Assembly: GCA_902770835.1 (NCBI GenBank)
Contig: CACXUM010000007.1
Location: 1-64,000, forward strand
Source of the DNA: an uncultured Bacteroidia bacterium
Lineage (GTDB): Bacteria; Bacteroidota; Bacteroidia; Bacteroidales; F082
DNA: 64,000 bases
Direction: 5' to 3'
Below, in pieces: positions 33,624-41,881 of this stretch. A program made the position numbers and the translations under genes. The notes under the pieces were generated by a model that saw only the letters and a program-made list of their open reading frames with translations, was not told where the DNA came from and ran no database searches. Positions within the stretch are counted from its first letter, which is position 1. Each line of letters starts with the position of its first letter.

Positions 33624-35248
33624 TGACCTCGCAGGCCTCCATACGACCCTATCTGAGCCAAGCCTACCTTTTGGGCCTGCTGATGGTGGCCGTCGGCCTC
33701 ACCCTCTCGCCCTTCCTGATGGGCATGTCGCAGTTTTGGTTGGTTTTGGTTTGGCTTGTGGACGCATCCCTTCCCCCTTTGAAAGGGGGACAGGGGGGAT
33801 TCAAAGACAAGTTCTCCCACTTTTGCAACAACAAAGCCGCCGTCCTTCTCGTCGCTTTTTTCCTCATGCATCTCGTTGGCTTGCTCTATACCGCTGATTT
33901 CCAGTATGCAATGAAGGATCTTCGCGTCAAGTTGCCGATTTTGGTCATGCCTTTCGTCCTTTCAAGTATGCCCCCCCTCGACCGAAAGCGTTTCGATTTT
34001 GTTATGCTTGTCTATGTGCTGTCGGTGTTTGTGGCCACGTTGTTTAGTTTTTCAACCTACTTGAAGCATGATTATGAGGATGTTAGGGAGATTTCGCATT
34101 TCATCAGCCATATCCGCTTTTGCCTCAATATCGTCTTTTGCATGGCCATCATTGGCTATTACCTCGTCAAGAGTCGAAGGGCCGTTGAGCCTGTCGAAAC
34201 GCCCGTCCTGAAGTGCTTAAATCGTTTCCTGCAATGCTTTTTGTTGCTTTGGTTCGTCTATCAAATCTACATTTTCGAGTCGCTGTCAGGTTATGTGATT
34301 TTTGCGGCAGTTGTCGTTGTTTCAGCCGTTTACGCCTTTTTACGCTGGAAAAAGGGTTGGGGATGGCGCATTGCTGTCGGGGTTTCCGCTTTGGCGGTTT
34401 TGCTGGTCGCATCGGTCGTTTTGAAACGCCAAATCAAGCCTTTGCTGAAGGTTGAATCGGTGGATTTCAGCACTTTGGAACAAAAGACCGCTCAAGGCAA
34501 CGACTATTGGCACGACACAATTTACAATCCCGTGGAGGATGGGAAATTTGTGGGGCTGTATTATTGCAAAAAGGAGATGCAAGAGGCTTGGTCTGAACGC
34601 AGCAATTTGCCTTTCGAGGGCACGACCACCAACGGTGAAAACCTTGAGGCGACCTTGGCGCGTTACCTCACTTCCAAGGACTTACGCAAAGATGCCCAAG
34701 GCGTTATGGCTCTGACCGACGAGGACATCCGCAACATCGAGCAGGGCGTGGCCAACTACAACAATTGGAAGCATCCTGGCCTCCAAGCCCGCCTTTCTTC
34801 GACTTTGTTTGAGTACAACCTTTACCGTCGTTTCAACAATCCCAACGGAGGTTCCCTTGCCCAACGGATTGAGTTCACGCGGGCATCATTTCATATCATC
34901 GGGCAGCATCCGTGGTTTGGGGTGGGCACGGGCGATGTGCCGCAGGCGTTCAGTCAGGCGTATGATGAGATACAGTCGCCGCTGAAGGAGGAGTTTCGAT
35001 TCCGCGCTCACAATCAGTATCTTGCCATCGCTGTCGCTTTTGGTTTGGTGGGTTTGGCGTTCTTTCTGTTCGTCTTGTTGTTTCCTTGGCTTTCCTCGCG
35101 ACGAAACCACACCTATTTATATTTGGTTTACCTCTGCATATTGCTCCTCTCGATGTTCCCCGAAGACACTTTGGAAACCCAAGCGGGCGCGTCGCTGTTC
35201 GCGTTTTTTGAGGCGTTTTTGCTGTTTGCCGCGCCGAAAACCGAGTAG
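33623..35248 (+). CDS. O-antigen ligase / polymerase family membrane protein
   Basis: 541 residues with about ten membrane helices and one large exterior loop (about 285-425). The loop is followed by RASFHIIGQHPWFGVGTGDVPQAF and FRAHNQYLAIAVAFGLVGLAFFLF, the Wzy_C/WaaL core with the conserved H-N-x-Y/F. It would join or polymerise lipid-linked glycans in the periplasm. Two stretches look foreign: ASLPPLKGGQGGFKDK (about residues 50-65) and SRRAVEPVETPV (about 183-194), both encoded by short palindromic repeat-like DNA in frame. Start at ATG 33623. Confidence 0.82.
   Translation: MTSQASIRPYLSQAYLLGLLMVAVGLTLSPFLMGMSQFWLVLVWLVDASLPPLKGGQGGFKDKFSHFCNNKAAVLLVAFFLMHLVGLLYTADFQYAMKDLRVKLPILVMPFVLSSMPPLDRKRFDFVMLVYVLSVFVATLFSFSTYLKHDYEDVREISHFISHIRFCLNIVFCMAIIGYYLVKSRRAVEPVETPVLKCLNRFLQCFLLLWFVYQIYIFESLSGYVIFAAVVVVSAVYAFLRWKKGWGWRIAVGVSALAVLLVASVVLKRQIKPLLKVESVDFSTLEQKTAQGNDYWHDTIYNPVEDGKFVGLYYCKKEMQEAWSERSNLPFEGTTTNGENLEATLARYLTSKDLRKDAQGVMALTDEDIRNIEQGVANYNNWKHPGLQARLSSTLFEYNLYRRFNNPNGGSLAQRIEFTRASFHIIGQHPWFGVGTGDVPQAFSQAYDEIQSPLKEEFRFRAHNQYLAIAVAFGLVGLAFFLFVLLFPWLSSRRNHTYLYLVYLCILLLSMFPEDTLETQAGASLFAFFEAFLLFAAPKTE
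33772..33790. repeat. Palindrome TCCCCCTTT-G-AAAGGGGGA inside the O-antigen ligase gene
   Basis: A perfect 9-bp inverted repeat followed by CAGGGGGGATTCAAAG. This matches the kind of G/C-run repeat (coding PPLKGGQGG) seen between genes in many bacteria. It keeps the reading frame. Confidence 0.8.
34173..34200. repeat. TTGAGCCTGTCGAAAC-type repeat inside the O-antigen ligase gene
   Basis: GTCGAAGGGCCGTTGAGC then CTGTCGAAAC, the reverse of the common dispersed element TTCGACAGGCTCAACGGCC. It is in frame and codes RRAVEPVET in a loop between membrane helices. Confidence 0.7.
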
Positions 35249-35285
35249 GTTTTTCCGAAAACTTTGGAAGTAACGGGAAAATCGC

Positions 35286-35293
35286 TATCTTTG
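35286..35293 (+). promoter_or_regulatory. -7 box of cdd
   Basis: TATCTTTG, 20 bp before the ATG at 35314. Confidence 0.6.
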
Positions 35294-35313
35294 CGGCAAT
35301 TAAACGAAACACT

Positions 35314-35796
35314 ATGAGGAAAGAACAGTTTGTTTGCCTCTACGAGGTGTACGATTCGATGGAGGAACTTCCCGAACGGGATGCCGAATTGATGCGCCGT
35401 GCGCACGAGGCGGCGCGAAATGCCTATGCCCCTTATTCCAAATTCCATGTGGGTGCGGCGGTGCGTTTGGCCAATGGCGAGATTGTGGTGGGCAACAATG
35501 TCGAGAATGCGGCCTATCCCAGCGGGCTTTGTGCCGAGCGTGTGGCCATGTTCGCAGCGATGGCGCAATTTCCGGGTGTGCCTTTTGAGGCGTTGGCGAT
35601 AACGGCTTGGTCGTCCACGAAAGCCATCAGCGAGCCTGTCGCCCCTTGCGGGGCTTGCCGTCAGGTGATGGTGGAGGTGGAGCATGTCTCGAAACGGCCC
35701 TTGCGCGTGCTTTGCCAAGGCGACACCGGCCCCGTCATGGTCTTCGACGGCATTGAATCACTCATGCCGTTCATCTTTTTGGAAAAGTTTTTGTGA
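35314..35796 (+). CDS. cdd: Cytidine deaminase
   Basis: 160 residues. Zinc and catalytic motifs are CAERVAMF (Cys ligand and catalytic Glu) and PCGACRQVMVE (two Cys ligands), with NAYAPYSKFHVGAAVRLANGEIVVGNNVENAAYPSGL before them. Deaminates cytidine and deoxycytidine to uridine forms in pyrimidine salvage. Single gene with its own promoter; the convergent DUF234 ATPase gene ends 19 bp away. Confidence 0.94.
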   Translation: MRKEQFVCLYEVYDSMEELPERDAELMRRAHEAARNAYAPYSKFHVGAAVRLANGEIVVGNNVENAAYPSGLCAERVAMFAAMAQFPGVPFEALAITAWSSTKAISEPVAPCGACRQVMVEVEHVSKRPLRVLCQGDTGPVMVFDGIESLMPFIFLEKFL

Positions 35797-35815
35797 TAGG
35801 GAAACGGGCTCTTTA

Positions 35816-37255
35816 TCAGGCGAATAAGTCTTCGGCCACGACTGCGGAGGTGAAGAGGTCGGAATACTCGTTGCGTTGCATGGAGTTGACACTTATCAGC
35901 GTCAGGTGGAAGGTTTTTTTGGGATGTAGTGTTTCGAGGTCGTGCAATCGTTGGACGAGTTTCTTGGCGTAAGCATTGGTCACGGCAAAAGCGGCTTTGC
36001 TGAATTTCATTTCACACACATTCACCACATCGTCTGCACGGTCAATCAGCAAGTCGATTTGCATCCCTTCGTTGTCTTTGTCGCCTTTGACAATCAGTGC
36101 CGATTCTCTCGAAGCCACGCCAGCAATCTGCAAGGCACTCTTGATTTGTCGGATGTGTTGCATACAAACCTCCTCGAAAGCAATGCCCCGCCAACTGCCG
36201 ATTTCAGGTTCTTTCAAATGATGCTGCCAATATTCTGTTTCCGTAATCTGCATTTTTTCCTTGAAATGAAGCCAAAACCAACAAAAGCAGTCGGAGATTT
36301 TATAGTGTTCCTCTCGCTTGCTAGTGTCGAAAGGAATATATTTGGTCACGAAGTCGCTGGCCACCAATGCCTTAAGCATTTGCGAGAAATCGCCATTGGG
36401 ATTGATGCCCGTTTGCGACGCAATCTCGTTGCGTGTGAATCCGGCATGGCGTTGCCCTAACTTCCGCATGATTTTCATGCAACCTTCGGCGTTGTCGAAT
36501 ACGGAATTGAAAAGCCTATCGAACTCATCTCCGAGTTTGGCCTTCGGGTTGAAGAAGAGCGTGTCAATGTTCTGTGCGAGACTGAATGATGGATTGAAAT
36601 AGTTGAGATAGAAGGGAATGCCTCCTAAAATCATGTAAGCTTGTATGACATTGTATCGCGACATCTTGATTTGTCGGCTTTTGAAAAATTCCTCACATTC
36701 GCGCAAGGTGAAGGGCGACAGTTTGATTTCGCCAGTCAGTCGGCCATACAGCCCTCCTTTGTTGTTGATGAGGTTGTCGAGAATCCACGAAGTTGCCGAG
36801 CCACAGACCACGAAGCAAAGGTTGTGGCGCGTGTTGCCCCATCCGTTCCAGAAAGCCTCGAGTGCTGTCAGGAATCCCGACCTTGCTGTGTCCATCCAAG
36901 GCAGTTCGTCGATGAAAACCACTTGTCGCAAACCGTTGTCCTGCCGTTCCAGTAGTTGTTCGAGCATGAAAAAGGCTTCCATCCAACTTTTGGGAGGATT
37001 GCCGTTTTCCATCCCGTGGCGAATCAACGAGAAATGGAAGTTTTGCAGTTGATCTTTCAGGGTCACTTTCCGTTTGCGGTCGTAAGGCGAAAGTCCCGTG
37101 TGGTGAAAAGTCATATAGTCGCCAAGCACTTCGTTGATTAGGAATGTTTTACCCACACGGCGGCGGCCATATATGGCGATAAATTCGGCTCTTCCGCTGC
37201 CGTAGTAGCGGTTCAGTTCAGCGATTTCCTGTTTTCTGCCAATGATGGTACACAT
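35816..37255 (-). CDS. ATPase of the AAA/DUF234 family (copy 2)
   Basis: 479 residues, paralogue of 13876-15291. Walker A YGRRRVGKTF (about 29-38), Walker B QVVFIDELPWMDTARSGF (about 113-130), and the C-terminal domain with MQIDLLIDRADDVVNVCEMKFS (D...E-x-K) near 415. The ending VAEDLFA parallels DLFVP of copy 1. Function unproven; the nuclease-like C-terminus suggests a role in DNA processing. The C-terminal GTP-like VCGSATSWILDNLINNKGGLYGRLT block is shared with copy 1. Confidence 0.85.
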   Translation of the reverse strand: MCTIIGRKQEIAELNRYYGSGRAEFIAIYGRRRVGKTFLINEVLGDYMTFHHTGLSPYDRKRKVTLKDQLQNFHFSLIRHGMENGNPPKSWMEAFFMLEQLLERQDNGLRQVVFIDELPWMDTARSGFLTALEAFWNGWGNTRHNLCFVVCGSATSWILDNLINNKGGLYGRLTGEIKLSPFTLRECEEFFKSRQIKMSRYNVIQAYMILGGIPFYLNYFNPSFSLAQNIDTLFFNPKAKLGDEFDRLFNSVFDNAEGCMKIMRKLGQRHAGFTRNEIASQTGINPNGDFSQMLKALVASDFVTKYIPFDTSKREEHYKISDCFCWFWLHFKEKMQITETEYWQHHLKEPEIGSWRGIAFEEVCMQHIRQIKSALQIAGVASRESALIVKGDKDNEGMQIDLLIDRADDVVNVCEMKFSKAAFAVTNAYAKKLVQRLHDLETLHPKKTFHLTLISVNSMQRNEYSDLFTSAVVAEDLFA

Positions 37256-37281
37256 GGTGTTTTGTTTTCGTTATCTCGCTG

Positions 37282-37289
37282 CAAAAGTA
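37282..37289 (-). promoter_or_regulatory. -7 box of DUF234 ATPase copy 2
   Basis: TACTTTTG on the minus strand, 26 bp before the ATG. Confidence 0.55.
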
Positions 37290-37343
37290 TAAAAAGCATT
37301 TGGAACATATACCAAAAAACTCAAAAATGTTGAATAAAATCAT

Positions 37344-37392
37344 GTTTATTCCGCTACGAAATCTTTTTTTTTGTGTTTGTAGCGGAATAAAC
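37344..37392. repeat. 14-bp perfect inverted repeat upstream of DUF234 ATPase copy 2
   Basis: GTTTATTCCGCTAC (37344-37357) and GTAGCGGAATAAAC (37379-37392) around a 21-base T-rich spacer. It lies between the gtrA stop and the ATPase promoter. It could be an operator of the ATPase gene or a 3' structure of gtrA; no U-tract follows. Confidence 0.85.
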
Positions 37393-37432
37393 TTAAAATT
37401 GTACCACAAATTTGTGTTTGTGTCTTGTGGAT

Positions 37433-37840
37433 TTAAGCAAACGTAAACAGCAGATTCCCGAAGAAATTCCACAGCGTGGACGCGCCCACGGCGAAGACTT
37501 TGCTGAGGTAGAAGTTCCATTTCAGTTTGCCGTTGAGGAGGTAGACCGTCAGCGTGTCGATGCCTAAACCTACAATGGCGATGCCGAAATATTTCGCGTA
37601 CTCCATCCCGATTTGCGGGTTGCTGCTTTCAAAGGTCCAAATGCGGTTGAGGAGGTAGTTGGTGGTGGCCGCTACGACGAAGCCCAAGATGTTGCTCAGG
37701 TATTTGTTCCATTTCAGCCATTCCTTGCAAATGTATGTGACACCGAAGTTGACGAAAACTCCAGAAAAGCCTACCACGCTGAATTTCAGGAATTTCAGCA
37801 AAAAACTGCGGGTGAGTTCTATTTTGAGCAGGAATCTCAT
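37433..37840 (-). CDS. GtrA-like flippase family protein
   Basis: 135 residues with four membrane helices; FLKFSVVGFSGVFVNFGVTYIC at the start, then NYLLNRIWTFESS and a final FFGNLLFTFA, the GtrA pattern. GtrA proteins are thought to move undecaprenyl-linked sugars across the inner membrane for surface glycan modification. Start at 37840 (MRFLLKIEL), because the -7 box at 37856 excludes the longer frame. Confidence 0.85.
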   Translation of the reverse strand: MRFLLKIELTRSFLLKFLKFSVVGFSGVFVNFGVTYICKEWLKWNKYLSNILGFVVAATTNYLLNRIWTFESSNPQIGMEYAKYFGIAIVGLGIDTLTVYLLNGKLKWNFYLSKVFAVGASTLWNFFGNLLFTFA

Positions 37841-37855
37841 GGTTGATTGATGGGG

Positions 37856-37863
37856 CAAAAGTA
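37856..37863 (-). promoter_or_regulatory. -7 box of the GtrA gene
   Basis: TACTTTTG on the minus strand, 15 bp before ATG 37840. Confidence 0.55.
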
Positions 37864-37938
37864 GTTCTTTTTTTGGTATCGCTTCGCGAGAAATCGTTCA
37901 AAAATCTATTTCTTGCCGTTAGGCAATCCCAAAAACTG

Positions 37939-37946
37939 TACTTTTG
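37939..37946 (+). promoter_or_regulatory. -7 box of queA
   Basis: TACTTTTG, 15 bp before ATG 37962; this supports the shorter start. Confidence 0.55.
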
Positions 37947-37961
37947 CACAAATTTTCGACA

Positions 37962-39173
37962 ATGAACGCAGTTAAAGACATTTCCATCGAAGCCTACGAC
38001 TATCCCTTGCCCGACGAGCGCATCGCCAAATATCCTTTGCCCGAGCGAGATGCCTCGAAACTTTTAGTGTTGAAAGACAACGAGATACAGGAATCCCAAT
38101 TCAAGCATATCGGTGATTTTTTGCCGAAAGAGGCCTTGCTGGTCTTCAACGAAACCAAAGTCATTCGGGCGCGACTGCAATTCCATAAGGTGACTGGTTC
38201 GCGCATTGAGATTTTCTGCTTGGAACCCGAAAAGGACTATCAAGTAGCCTTCAGCGCGGTTTCGCCAGTGCGCTGGAAGTGCTTGATAGGCAATGCAAAA
38301 CGCTGGAAGGAGGGGAAACTTTCGATGGAGTTGACAGTTGGAGGGCAAAAGGTGGTTTTGAGTGCGGAGCGAATCTCCCAAAACGACCAATACGCTGAAA
38401 TAGAGTTTTCGTGGATGCCTGAAAACCTGTCGTTTGCCTCGGTGCTTGAGGCCGCTGGCGAGATTCCGTTGCCGCCTTATCTCCACCGTGATGCCGAGCC
38501 TGACGATCGCGACCGTTACCAGACCGTCTTTGCCCGCTACGACGGCTCAGTGGCTGCACCCACGGCGGGTTTGCATTTCACCCAGCCGCTCATTGCGTCC
38601 TTGCGCGAACAAGGCTTTGCTTTCGATGAAGTGACGTTGCATGTGGGAGCGGGGACTTTCAAGCCGGTTTCAACGGAAACCATCGGCGAACACGCCATGC
38701 ACTCTGAAACCGTCATTGTTCGCAAGTCATTGATTCAGAATTTGATTGAATATTTTGGGAAGCCCATCATCCCAGTCGGGACGACCAGCACGCGCACCTT
38801 GGAAAGCCTGTATTGGATAGGCGTGATGCTGAAGGAACAAGGTCTGGATCTGCGTCCGCTGCATGTGGAGCAATGGTTCCCTTACGAAGACCACGCGCCA
38901 CTTTCAGCAACTGAAGCCTTGCAGCAGGTCTTGAACTATTTGGACAAACACAACCTGACCTGCTTGGAAGCTAGCACCGCTTTGATGATTGCGCCTTCGT
39001 ACAAAATGCGAGTCATCAACGGCCTGATTACCAACTTCCATCAGCCGAAAAGCACCCTTTTGCTTTTGGTTTCGGCGCTCATCGGCGAGCGTTGGAAAGA
39101 TTGCTACCGCTTCGCCTTGGACCACAATTTCCGTTTTTTGAGTTACGGCGACAGTTGCCTGTTTCTTCCGTAA
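37962..39173 (+). CDS. queA: S-adenosylmethionine:tRNA ribosyltransferase-isomerase
   Basis: 403 residues. YDYPLPDERIAKYPLPERDASKLLVL at the N-terminus, VFNETKVIRARL, and in the second half FARYDGSVAAPTAGLHFT, LHVGAGTFKPV and ITNFHQPKSTLLLLVSALIG are the QueA signature blocks. Transfers the ribose of SAM to preQ1-modified tRNA, giving epoxyqueuosine. Some Bacteroidota carry several QueA-like paralogues, so a variant role is possible. Monocistronic. Confidence 0.92.
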   Translation: MNAVKDISIEAYDYPLPDERIAKYPLPERDASKLLVLKDNEIQESQFKHIGDFLPKEALLVFNETKVIRARLQFHKVTGSRIEIFCLEPEKDYQVAFSAVSPVRWKCLIGNAKRWKEGKLSMELTVGGQKVVLSAERISQNDQYAEIEFSWMPENLSFASVLEAAGEIPLPPYLHRDAEPDDRDRYQTVFARYDGSVAAPTAGLHFTQPLIASLREQGFAFDEVTLHVGAGTFKPVSTETIGEHAMHSETVIVRKSLIQNLIEYFGKPIIPVGTTSTRTLESLYWIGVMLKEQGLDLRPLHVEQWFPYEDHAPLSATEALQQVLNYLDKHNLTCLEASTALMIAPSYKMRVINGLITNFHQPKSTLLLLVSALIGERWKDCYRFALDHNFRFLSYGDSCLFLP

Positions 39174-39232
39174 TTTTTGGAACGGTTTTTGATAAGAATT
39201 TACCCGTAATTCATCACTAAATCTATTACAAC

Positions 39233-39664
39233 ATGAAGAAATCCATCTTATTCGGTGCCTTGGCCATGTTTGCCATCGGTGCCATGAGCATTCAGGACGT
39301 CAATGCTCAAAACGCTGAAGTGAAATCCAAGAAGGCTGAAACCACGGTTGTGAAGTCGGAGAAACAACCTGCTGCTTCCACCGTAGCGCAAGAGCCTGTA
39401 AAACAGAAGAAAGACGACTGCTGCGCCGACAAGAAAGCCTGCACTGACAAGAAAAAGGCCGACTGTTGCGCTGACAAAAAAGTTGCCGCCGACGGAAAGA
39501 AGGCCGACTGCTGCGCCGACAAGAAAGTGTCAGGCAGCGAAAAGCAAGTGAAGGCCGACTGCAAGAAGGATTGCAAGCATGGCGACAAGAAATGCGACGG
39601 CAAGAAACCTGAAATCAAGAAGAGCAAGAAATCGGAAGCAAAAGAGACCGCTACGGACAAATAA
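39233..39664 (+). CDS. Secreted Lys/Cys-repeat protein
   Basis: 143 residues. Signal peptide MKKSILFGALAMFAIGAMSI with cleavage near VNAQ. The mature protein is a low-complexity chain of Lys, Asp, Ala and Cys, with DCCADKK three times at 15-residue spacing and then DCKKDCKHGDKKCDGKK; ten cysteines in all, no hydrophobic core. The CC and CxxxC spacing suggests metal binding or disulfide-linked fibres, which is inference. No family recognised. A strong terminator follows, so it is transcribed alone. Confidence 0.75.
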   Translation: MKKSILFGALAMFAIGAMSIQDVNAQNAEVKSKKAETTVVKSEKQPAASTVAQEPVKQKKDDCCADKKACTDKKKADCCADKKVAADGKKADCCADKKVSGSEKQVKADCKKDCKHGDKKCDGKKPEIKKSKKSEAKETATDK

Positions 39665-39691
39665 CTTGCAAACACTTGAATAACAATGAAC

Positions 39692-39726
39692 AAGGAGGCT
39701 TCCCCAACGGGAGGCCTCCTTCTTTG
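39692..39726 (+). terminator. Bidirectional terminator between convergent genes
   Basis: AAGGAGGC...GCCTCCTT around TTCCCCAACGGGAG, with T-rich ends on the plus side. The convergent polyprenyl synthase gene ends 18 bp away. Confidence 0.8.
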
Positions 39727-39743
39727 TTGTGTGGCGACAAAAC

Positions 39744-40715
39744 CTATTTTTTCCGTCCCGAAAGCAGTTCGGCGTAGGTTTTCAGGTGGATTTTACGCTC
39801 CTCGGGCAAGTCGATGGCATCAAGTTCGGCCAAGGCCTTGCGGTCGTAGTCAAGCATGACCTGTTCTGAGGCTTCTTTCACTTTCAAACGGTCGTAAATG
39901 GCCTGCACTTCTTCAATTTTTTCTTCCTCGTCGTGGTCCATGCGGAGGGTGAAAAGGTGTTCGAGGCGTTTGCGGTCTTTTTCGGAAGCCAACTCAAGGG
40001 CTTTCAGGTAAAGGTAAGTCTTCTTGTTGTCGGCAATGTCGCCGCCATGACGCTTGCCGAAAGTGGCCACATCGCTGTAAAGGTCGAGGATGTCGTCTTG
40101 CAATTGGAAGCTCATCCCAATATTGATACCGAAATTGTAAAGATGCTGGATGTCAGTCTCTTTTGCGCCTGCAACGGTGGCCCCCATCTGTAAAGCCGTG
40201 GCCAAAAGCACCGCCGTTTTCAGCCGGATCATCTCCAAATAATCCTCAATGCCGACCTCTTTTTGGGTTTCGAAATTGAGGTCCATTTGCTGACCTTCGC
40301 AAATCTCGATGGCCACACGGCCCAATTGTTGCGCAAGTTCGGCACCCTTTTGTGGCTTCAGCGCAAACTGGAAAGCCATTGCCAACATGGCGTCACCCGA
40401 AAGGATGGCAATGTCGGAGTTCCATTTTTGGTAAACAGTCGGCTTACCTCGGCGCATGGGAGCCTTGTCCATGATGTCGTCGTGGATGAGGGTGAAGTTG
40501 TGGAAGGTCTCCAATGCCAAGGCGGGCCAAAGGGCTTGCTGCTCGTCGCCGCCAAACATCTCGTTGGCCAAGAGGCAGAGCATTGGGCGCAGGCGTTTGC
40601 CGCTTTGGAGGATGGTGTAGGCAATGGGTTCGTATAACTCGGTCGGCTGACCGTTGAAGTCGCGTTGCGCCATGAAATCGGCGAAATCCTGTTGCAGTTG
40701 CTTGATTTTTTCCAT
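39744..40715 (-). CDS. Polyprenyl diphosphate synthase
   Basis: 323 residues; start at 40715 (MEKIKQLQQDFADFMAQ), consistent with the -7 box at 40736. First Asp-rich motif LIHDDIMDKAPMRRGKPT and second FQLQDDILDLYSD are intact. Condenses isopentenyl diphosphate onto allylic diphosphates. Chain length cannot be fixed from sequence; the bulky F-x-N-F-T before the first motif is typical of geranyl/geranylgeranyl-type or short-chain Bacteroidota enzymes. Confidence 0.9.
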   Translation of the reverse strand: MEKIKQLQQDFADFMAQRDFNGQPTELYEPIAYTILQSGKRLRPMLCLLANEMFGGDEQQALWPALALETFHNFTLIHDDIMDKAPMRRGKPTVYQKWNSDIAILSGDAMLAMAFQFALKPQKGAELAQQLGRVAIEICEGQQMDLNFETQKEVGIEDYLEMIRLKTAVLLATALQMGATVAGAKETDIQHLYNFGINIGMSFQLQDDILDLYSDVATFGKRHGGDIADNKKTYLYLKALELASEKDRKRLEHLFTLRMDHDEEEKIEEVQAIYDRLKVKEASEQVMLDYDRKALAELDAIDLPEERKIHLKTYAELLSGRKK

Positions 40716-41760
40716 GAAATGCAGATTTGATGGCACAAAAGTAAAGTTTTTTGCCCAATCGCACAATTTTGGAGCGGATTTTGCGGTTTTTATTCCGTTT
40801 TATTTCACCCAACAGTATGACCAAGTGATTCAGCGCGTTGCGCCCGAAGTGTGCAAAGGCAAGATGAACGACAAAGACATCAATTATGTGGCTGCTTCGT
40901 ACCACAAAGCCAACCAAGCCGACCACGAGCGCATTCAAGCCTTGAAAGCCTCGGGCCAACCTGACGCTTGGCCGGAGATATACCAACGCTATTGCAGCAT
41001 GAAAGGCCGTAACGAGGCTTTGAAATGTTTCCCGAAAGAGGTCAAAAAGGGCATGAACTATGTGAAACTCGACCTTGATGATGACATGACCGCTGCCCGT
41101 AATCATGCTGAGGCTTTCTTGGTGGCAAAGGCCAATCAATTGCTGAATACCGGCACGAAAGCGGATGCAGAAATGGCGGGTAAGTATATTGAACAACTGA
41201 AAAATACCAATTTAGAAAACTCACAATTGTTGAACCTGCAATTGAAGCAAGCAATGCATATAGTTGATAAAGTGGAGTTTGGTGTTTTTTCAGATTATAA
41301 TTTGCCAAATGGTTTTGTGGAAACCTTGTTCGACTTTTCTACAGATGAGCTTCCATCTGGCATTACTCAGATTTATGTATCAAAGAATCCTTCTTTCGCT
41401 TGTGTGGTTGTGGACAAGTTGACTGTGACGCCTAATCGTTTAGATGAGGTGACCTTTAAGGAATCCAATGGAGGCAAAATGGTTGAAGTTACGGATCATA
41501 CACAGAATAAGACTGCGACAATTTCGGGGACGATTGAATATTTTCCTACGCGTGCATATCATTATTATTCTGTTCCCTTCGAAGTGACTTCCACCTTCAA
41601 GAACGACTACACCACCATCAAGGGCGACCGCGAAGCTTGCTCTGCAGAAACACTTAAACGCCTGAACACCAAGCCTGTGCCCGTACCGACGGACGAGAGC
41701 ATGTTGATTGATGCTGCTCGGAAACTGAATGATTTGATTGCGGCGGAGTTGAAGAAGTAA
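40714..41760 (+). CDS. Uncharacterised protein, start uncertain
   Basis: Up to 348 residues from ATG 40714. Convincing protein sequence starts only near QQYDQVIQRVAPEVCKGKMNDKDINYVAASYHKANQADHERI, which looks like the mature start of a Bacteroidales exported or lipoprotein family. A signal peptide is expected before it but not found: the upstream frame overlaps the 5' end of the divergent polyprenyl synthase gene and its promoter. Either the gene lost its 5' end, or it starts within (for example ATG 40864). The middle (about 41150-41580) is clearly more AT-rich than both ends. The C-terminus is helical (MLIDAARKLNDLIAAELKK). Function unknown. Confidence 0.55.
   Translation: MKCRFDGTKVKFFAQSHNFGADFAVFIPFYFTQQYDQVIQRVAPEVCKGKMNDKDINYVAASYHKANQADHERIQALKASGQPDAWPEIYQRYCSMKGRNEALKCFPKEVKKGMNYVKLDLDDDMTAARNHAEAFLVAKANQLLNTGTKADAEMAGKYIEQLKNTNLENSQLLNLQLKQAMHIVDKVEFGVFSDYNLPNGFVETLFDFSTDELPSGITQIYVSKNPSFACVVVDKLTVTPNRLDEVTFKESNGGKMVEVTDHTQNKTATISGTIEYFPTRAYHYYSVPFEVTSTFKNDYTTIKGDREACSAETLKRLNTKPVPVPTDESMLIDAARKLNDLIAAELKK
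40736..40743 (-). promoter_or_regulatory. -7 box of the polyprenyl synthase gene
   Basis: TACTTTTG on the minus strand, 20 bp before ATG 40715. Confidence 0.55.
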
Positions 41761-41767
41761 ATTGCCT

Positions 41768-41853
41768 CACGCAGAATGTGCAGTATTTTGTGAAGCGTGA
41801 AGCAAGCCAAAAAAGCATCCGATAGGTTTTGCGGATTCTGCGATTTCTGCGTG
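41768..41853 (+). repeat. Dispersed repeat B, copy 2
   Basis: 86 bp with ends CACGCAGAA / TTCTGCGTG, sharing GCGGATTCTGCGATTTCTGC with the copy at 20161-20267. Confidence 0.8.
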
Positions 41854-41881
41854 CAAAAAAACTGTTTCTGCTTGAAAGAAA

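Noticed and set aside
37344-37392. Reading the 14-bp inverted repeat as the gtrA terminator
   Set aside because: No T-run follows the stem in either direction and the spacer is 21 bases; kept as a possible operator instead.
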